NCBI GenBank assembly: GCA_029937205.1
Contig: JAPYQV010000104.1
Location: 1 to 8,013, forward strand
From: Alphaproteobacteria bacterium
Lineage (GTDB): Bacteria; Pseudomonadota; Alphaproteobacteria; UBA828
Direction of reading: 5' to 3'
DNA length: 8,013 nucleotides
Shown here: in pieces, positions 5,726-8,013 of the stretch
Numbering within the stretch: the stretch's first letter is position 1
Layout of the letters: the number at the start of each line of letters is the position of its first letter
Program-made: the position numbers and the translations under genes
The notes under the pieces: generated by a model
What the model was told of the DNA's origin: nothing
Database searches by the model: none
What the model saw: only the letters and a program-made list of their open reading frames with translations

Positions 5726-6268
5726 TTAGGCGCCCTTATACCAGGCCGGATATTGCGCCTTGACCACCGGGCCGGAAGTGTCCCAAGCGAGGCAGGTGTC
5801 GAGCATCGGTGGTTTTTTGTCGCCTGCCGTGAGTTCCTTTTCACGTAGCGAAAAAATGGTTTGAAAGGCGACAGTGGCGAGGACGCTCATCAACTCAACA
5901 ATATGGGTGCAGCCCCGCACTCCGCCGACGCGGGATTTGACCTGGCGGTTCCAGCCCGGCGCGATGCGAACGCCGACCAGCGCCTGGAAATTATCGGCGA
6001 CTGTCGGGCACAGTTCGTAGGGCGTGACGTCGGATGCGGTTTCGATCGCGGTGATGAGCAAATCATCGTCCAGGGTGAGGCGCACCCAGAGATCATGAAT
6101 CGGATCGCCGGGCGCGACTTTGCCGCGCCAATTCCTGTCGACTTCGTAGGATTTAACGTCCGTGAGGTTGGCTTCGATATCCCACAAGCCGTCTTCGCGG
6201 CAGAATCCCTGGCACTCGATTTGGCGGGTGTGAATGTTTTCTCGCGGGGCAGGGGAGCTGAGCGGCAT
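5726..6268 (-). CDS. DUF2889 domain-containing protein
   Basis: A 180-residue protein that matches the DUF2889 family (PF11136) as I recall it; no function is established. Family landmarks are HTRQIECQGFCREDGLWDIE (13-32), the segment DPIHDLWVRLTLDDDLLITA (55-74), CPTVADNFQALVGVRIAPGWN (87-107), and the strongest motif GGVRGCTHIVELM (115-127) with adjacent Cys120 and His122, followed by ATVAFQTIF (131-139). The C-terminus MLDTCLAWDTSGPVVKAQYP is also typical. There is no signal peptide or membrane helix, so it is likely cytoplasmic. The charged, mostly beta-strand opening and the conserved G-C-T-H-x-x-E pattern could form a metal or catalytic site, which is speculation. ATG 6268 has TGAGG at 6278-6274, five bases upstream. 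It lies 43 bp after the AEC permease and is probably in the same transcript. Confidence 0.85.
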   Translation of the reverse strand: MPLSSPAPRENIHTRQIECQGFCREDGLWDIEANLTDVKSYEVDRNWRGKVAPGDPIHDLWVRLTLDDDLLITAIETASDVTPYELCPTVADNFQALVGVRIAPGWNRQVKSRVGGVRGCTHIVELMSVLATVAFQTIFSLREKELTAGDKKPPMLDTCLAWDTSGPVVKAQYPAWYKGA

Positions 6269-6285
6269 GGCGGCCTCATTTCAAG

Positions 6286-6314
6286 TGAAGGGAGCGTTAA
6301 TGAAGGGAACGTTA
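6286..6314. repeat. 15-bp tandem duplication spanning the permease stop codon
   Basis: TGAAGGGAGCGTTA (6286-6299) and TGAAGGGAACGTTA (6301-6314) repeat with a 15-base period and one mismatch in 14. On the minus strand each unit begins with TAA, so the AEC gene ends in the stop at 6314-6312 and has a second in-frame TAA one unit later (6299-6297). It looks like a small replication-slippage duplication. Confidence 0.75.
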
Positions 6315-7187
6315 GAGAACAGCATATATCAGCAGCGGCATGAGCAGAAAAGCGAGTGCAGAGGACAGCACCACCAGGCTCGCGACTTCTTCCGGATCGC
6401 GCTCATAATAAGAGGCGAACAAATAATTGAACACGGCGACCGGCATGCTGCATTGGATGATCAGAACGCCACGCTGCATCCCTTCATAACCGAACAGTTC
6501 GGCAAAACCGAAGCCGCCGGCGGCGCCCATGCCGAGGCGGAACAGCGAGAGCGCGAGCGTTCGGCTGAAGCGAACCACCTTGAGCCGGGCGAGCGAGACC
6601 CCAAGCGTGAAGGTCATCAGCGGAATGGCAAAGCCGCCGAGAAGATTCGTCGTGTTGTAGATGAATTCCGGCGGTTGGGTGTCGGTGGCGAGAAAAATTG
6701 CGCCGATGGCAACGGCATAGGGGATCGGCGCCTTCAACAGCGGCAGTGGTGTGGGGAGGCCGGAAAACAGCCATTGGCCGAAGATCAATTGGGCTGAGGC
6801 GGAGACCGCGAAAAACCCGATGCCGAGCGCCAAGCCCTCTTTGCCAAAGGCAAACAGGCAGAGCGGCAGGCCGATATTACCGGCATTGGGGAACGTGACC
6901 GGGGCCAGGAAGGTGCGGTACGGCAGTTTGGCAAAATACAGAATGACCGCGGCAAACGCTGCGAAAGAGAGCAGCGCGACGACGGCGCTGAGCGCCATCT
7001 CGGCAATTTGGCCGGACATGCCATCAATGCCGACCATGGTCGAAAAGATCAGGCACGGCGCACCGATATGGCCGACCAGGCGAGTGACGAAGCGGGTGTC
7101 GTAGGGTTGGTCGAAGCGCGCCCAGAGATAGCCCAGTCCGGCGCAGGCGACGACCGGAAATATGGTGTTGAAGAGCTCTAGCAACAT
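6312..7187 (-). CDS. AEC (auxin efflux carrier) family permease
   Basis: A 291-residue inner-membrane protein of the AEC family (PF03547), which includes bacterial malonate and other organic-acid transporters and plant PIN proteins. About ten hydrophobic segments are visible, near 3-23, 35-52, 62-85, 92-113, 118-140, 154-167, 180-200, 209-232, 240-259 and 268-290, in the usual two sets of five. Conserved signatures are FPNAGNIGLPLCLFAFG (99-115), with the Asn-Gly pair in the broken helix of the first half, LMTFTLGVSLARL (190-202), and the second-half motif QCSMPVAVFNYLFA (245-258). The protein looks complete though at the short end of the family. Substrate cannot be told from sequence; a carboxylate is the likeliest class. 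ATG 7187 lies 15 bp after the CorC-like gene and has no strong Shine-Dalgarno site, which suggests coupling to the upstream gene. Confidence 0.9.
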   Translation of the reverse strand: MLLELFNTIFPVVACAGLGYLWARFDQPYDTRFVTRLVGHIGAPCLIFSTMVGIDGMSGQIAEMALSAVVALLSFAAFAAVILYFAKLPYRTFLAPVTFPNAGNIGLPLCLFAFGKEGLALGIGFFAVSASAQLIFGQWLFSGLPTPLPLLKAPIPYAVAIGAIFLATDTQPPEFIYNTTNLLGGFAIPLMTFTLGVSLARLKVVRFSRTLALSLFRLGMGAAGGFGFAELFGYEGMQRGVLIIQCSMPVAVFNYLFASYYERDPEEVASLVVLSSALAFLLMPLLIYAVL

Positions 7188-7202
7188 CGAGCGGCGGCGC
7201 GC

Positions 7203-8013
7203 CTATGCATCTTCTTCGGTCGTTTTTTCGCTGCTCGGCGGCGGAATGACGCGAACCGATGTCACGCGGTTTTTCTCGCGCCCGCGCACATCCAAAACAA
7301 AGCCTTCGATCTCGAAGCGCTCGCCAATTTGCGGAATTTGCTGGGCCAATTGCAGCGCCAACCCGGCAATCGTCGCCGCCTCTTCGTCGGGAAAATTCCA
7401 GCCGAAGCGGCGATTGAGGTCGCGGATGGTGGTGTCGCCGGCGACCAAAACCGAGCCGTCGGCGCGCGCCAGGGTGTTCCTGAGCGCAATATCATGTTCG
7501 TCGACAATATCGCCGACGATCTCTTCCAGGATGTCCTCCAACGTTACCAGGCCCATGAGCGAGCCATATTCATCTACGACAAGGGCAAAATGTGCCCGGC
7601 GCTCGCGGAAGGCATTGAGCTGTTTGCGCAGGCTGGTGGTTTCGGGGGCGAACCAGGGCGGCGTCAAGACTTCCTCAATATTGAGCTTTGCCAAATCATC
7701 CCGATGGCCCTGGATGGCGCGCAGGAGATCCTTGCTGTGCACGATGCCGAGAATATTGTCGGGCTCGTCGCGCCACAGCGGGATTCTTGTATAAGGGCTT
7801 TCGATCATCTGATCGAGAATGCTGCGTACGCCGTCGGCAATATTGATCATCGTCATATTGTTGCGGTGAGTCATGATTTCGCCGACGGCCACTTCGTCGA
7901 GGTCGAGTATGCCGTGCAGCATGTCGTGTTCATGCTTCACCACCACGCCTTCCTCGGCCTGCAGGCTGATGGCGCCGCGCAATTCCTCTTCCGCCTCTTC
8001 CTCCTTGTTGCCC
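7203..8013 (-). CDS. HlyC/CorC (CNNM-like) family protein, C-terminal part, 5'-truncated by window edge
   Basis: The frame runs off the right edge through an acidic stretch (NKEEEAEEELRG), so no start is visible; the TTG at 7982 is internal. About 270 C-terminal residues are present. Counting from the Leu at 7982, MLHGILDLDEVAVGEIMTHR (21-40) leads into two CBS domains (about 36-96 and 101-160), with the hallmark VVDEYGSLMGLVTLEDILEE (135-154), and a CorC_HlyC transporter-associated domain (about 170-248). The missing part is probably a DUF21 (CNNM) membrane domain of roughly 160-190 residues, because the LRGAIS and GILDLDE segments resemble DUF21-containing members more than short CorC. Family members are linked to Mg2+ and sometimes Co2+ efflux or tolerance, with CBS domains sensing adenine nucleotides; the ion here cannot be assigned. 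It is probably first, or upstream, in a unit with the AEC and DUF2889 genes. Confidence 0.9.
   Translation of the reverse strand, partial: GNKEEEAEEELRGAISLQAEEGVVVKHEHDMLHGILDLDEVAVGEIMTHRNNMTMINIADGVRSILDQMIESPYTRIPLWRDEPDNILGIVHSKDLLRAIQGHRDDLAKLNIEEVLTPPWFAPETTSLRKQLNAFRERRAHFALVVDEYGSLMGLVTLEDILEEIVGDIVDEHDIALRNTLARADGSVLVAGDTTIRDLNRRFGWNFPDEEAATIAGLALQLAQQIPQIGERFEIEGFVLDVRGREKNRVTSVRVIPPPSSEKTTEEDA

Noticed and set aside
4650..8013. Functional cobalt system combining CobST with the CorC-like protein
   Set aside because: The two lie in separate transcription units with bolA between them, the CorC-like ion is unknown, and nothing in the sequence ties them together.

Overview
The window looks like a piece of an alphaproteobacterial chromosome: moderately GC-rich, tightly packed, with mostly housekeeping or metabolic genes. 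The best lineage marker is the block zinc-motif J-protein / cobS / cobT with bolA divergent to it, an arrangement I know from Alphaproteobacteria that make vitamin B12 by the aerobic route. I saw no tRNA, rRNA, CRISPR array, insertion sequence or phage gene.

Layout. Positions 1-337 (+) hold the 3' end of an open frame that starts as a B12-binding-type radical SAM protein and, at about 257-270, switches in frame to what looks like the last ~25 residues of a dienelactone hydrolase. It is probably a deletion or recombination scar, or an assembly join. Then comes an amidohydrolase-2 family metal-dependent hydrolase (371-1507, +). A 177-bp convergent spacer separates it from a minus-strand operon read right to left: J-domain protein (5243-4650), cobS (4597-3590) and cobT (3580-1685). 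CobS (AAA+ ATPase) and CobT (von Willebrand A-type subunit with an acidic linker) form the motor of aerobic cobaltochelatase, which inserts cobalt into hydrogenobyrinate a,c-diamide. The large subunit CobN is not in the window. The J-protein is probably a co-chaperone; its link to CobST rests on gene position only.

The 115-bp region between the J-protein gene and bolA (5359-5631, +) is the most structured non-coding stretch. It has a good sigma70-like promoter whose predicted transcription start is the first base of the J-protein ATG, so that transcript may be leaderless. An inverted repeat covers the -35 element, and further short repeats lie toward bolA.

Beyond bolA, three minus-strand genes follow each other from the right edge: the C-terminal part of an HlyC/CorC (CNNM-like) protein with two CBS domains (8013-7203, cut by the window edge), an AEC-family permease (7187-6312) and a DUF2889 protein (6268-5726) that meets bolA tail to tail. 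Their 15-bp and 43-bp gaps fit one transcript. A 15-bp tandem duplication carrying the stop codon sits at the end of the permease gene.

I found no clearly new defence or mobile system. The items most worth checking are the radical SAM/hydrolase junction, the leaderless promoter and operator, and the J-protein's link to cobaltochelatase.
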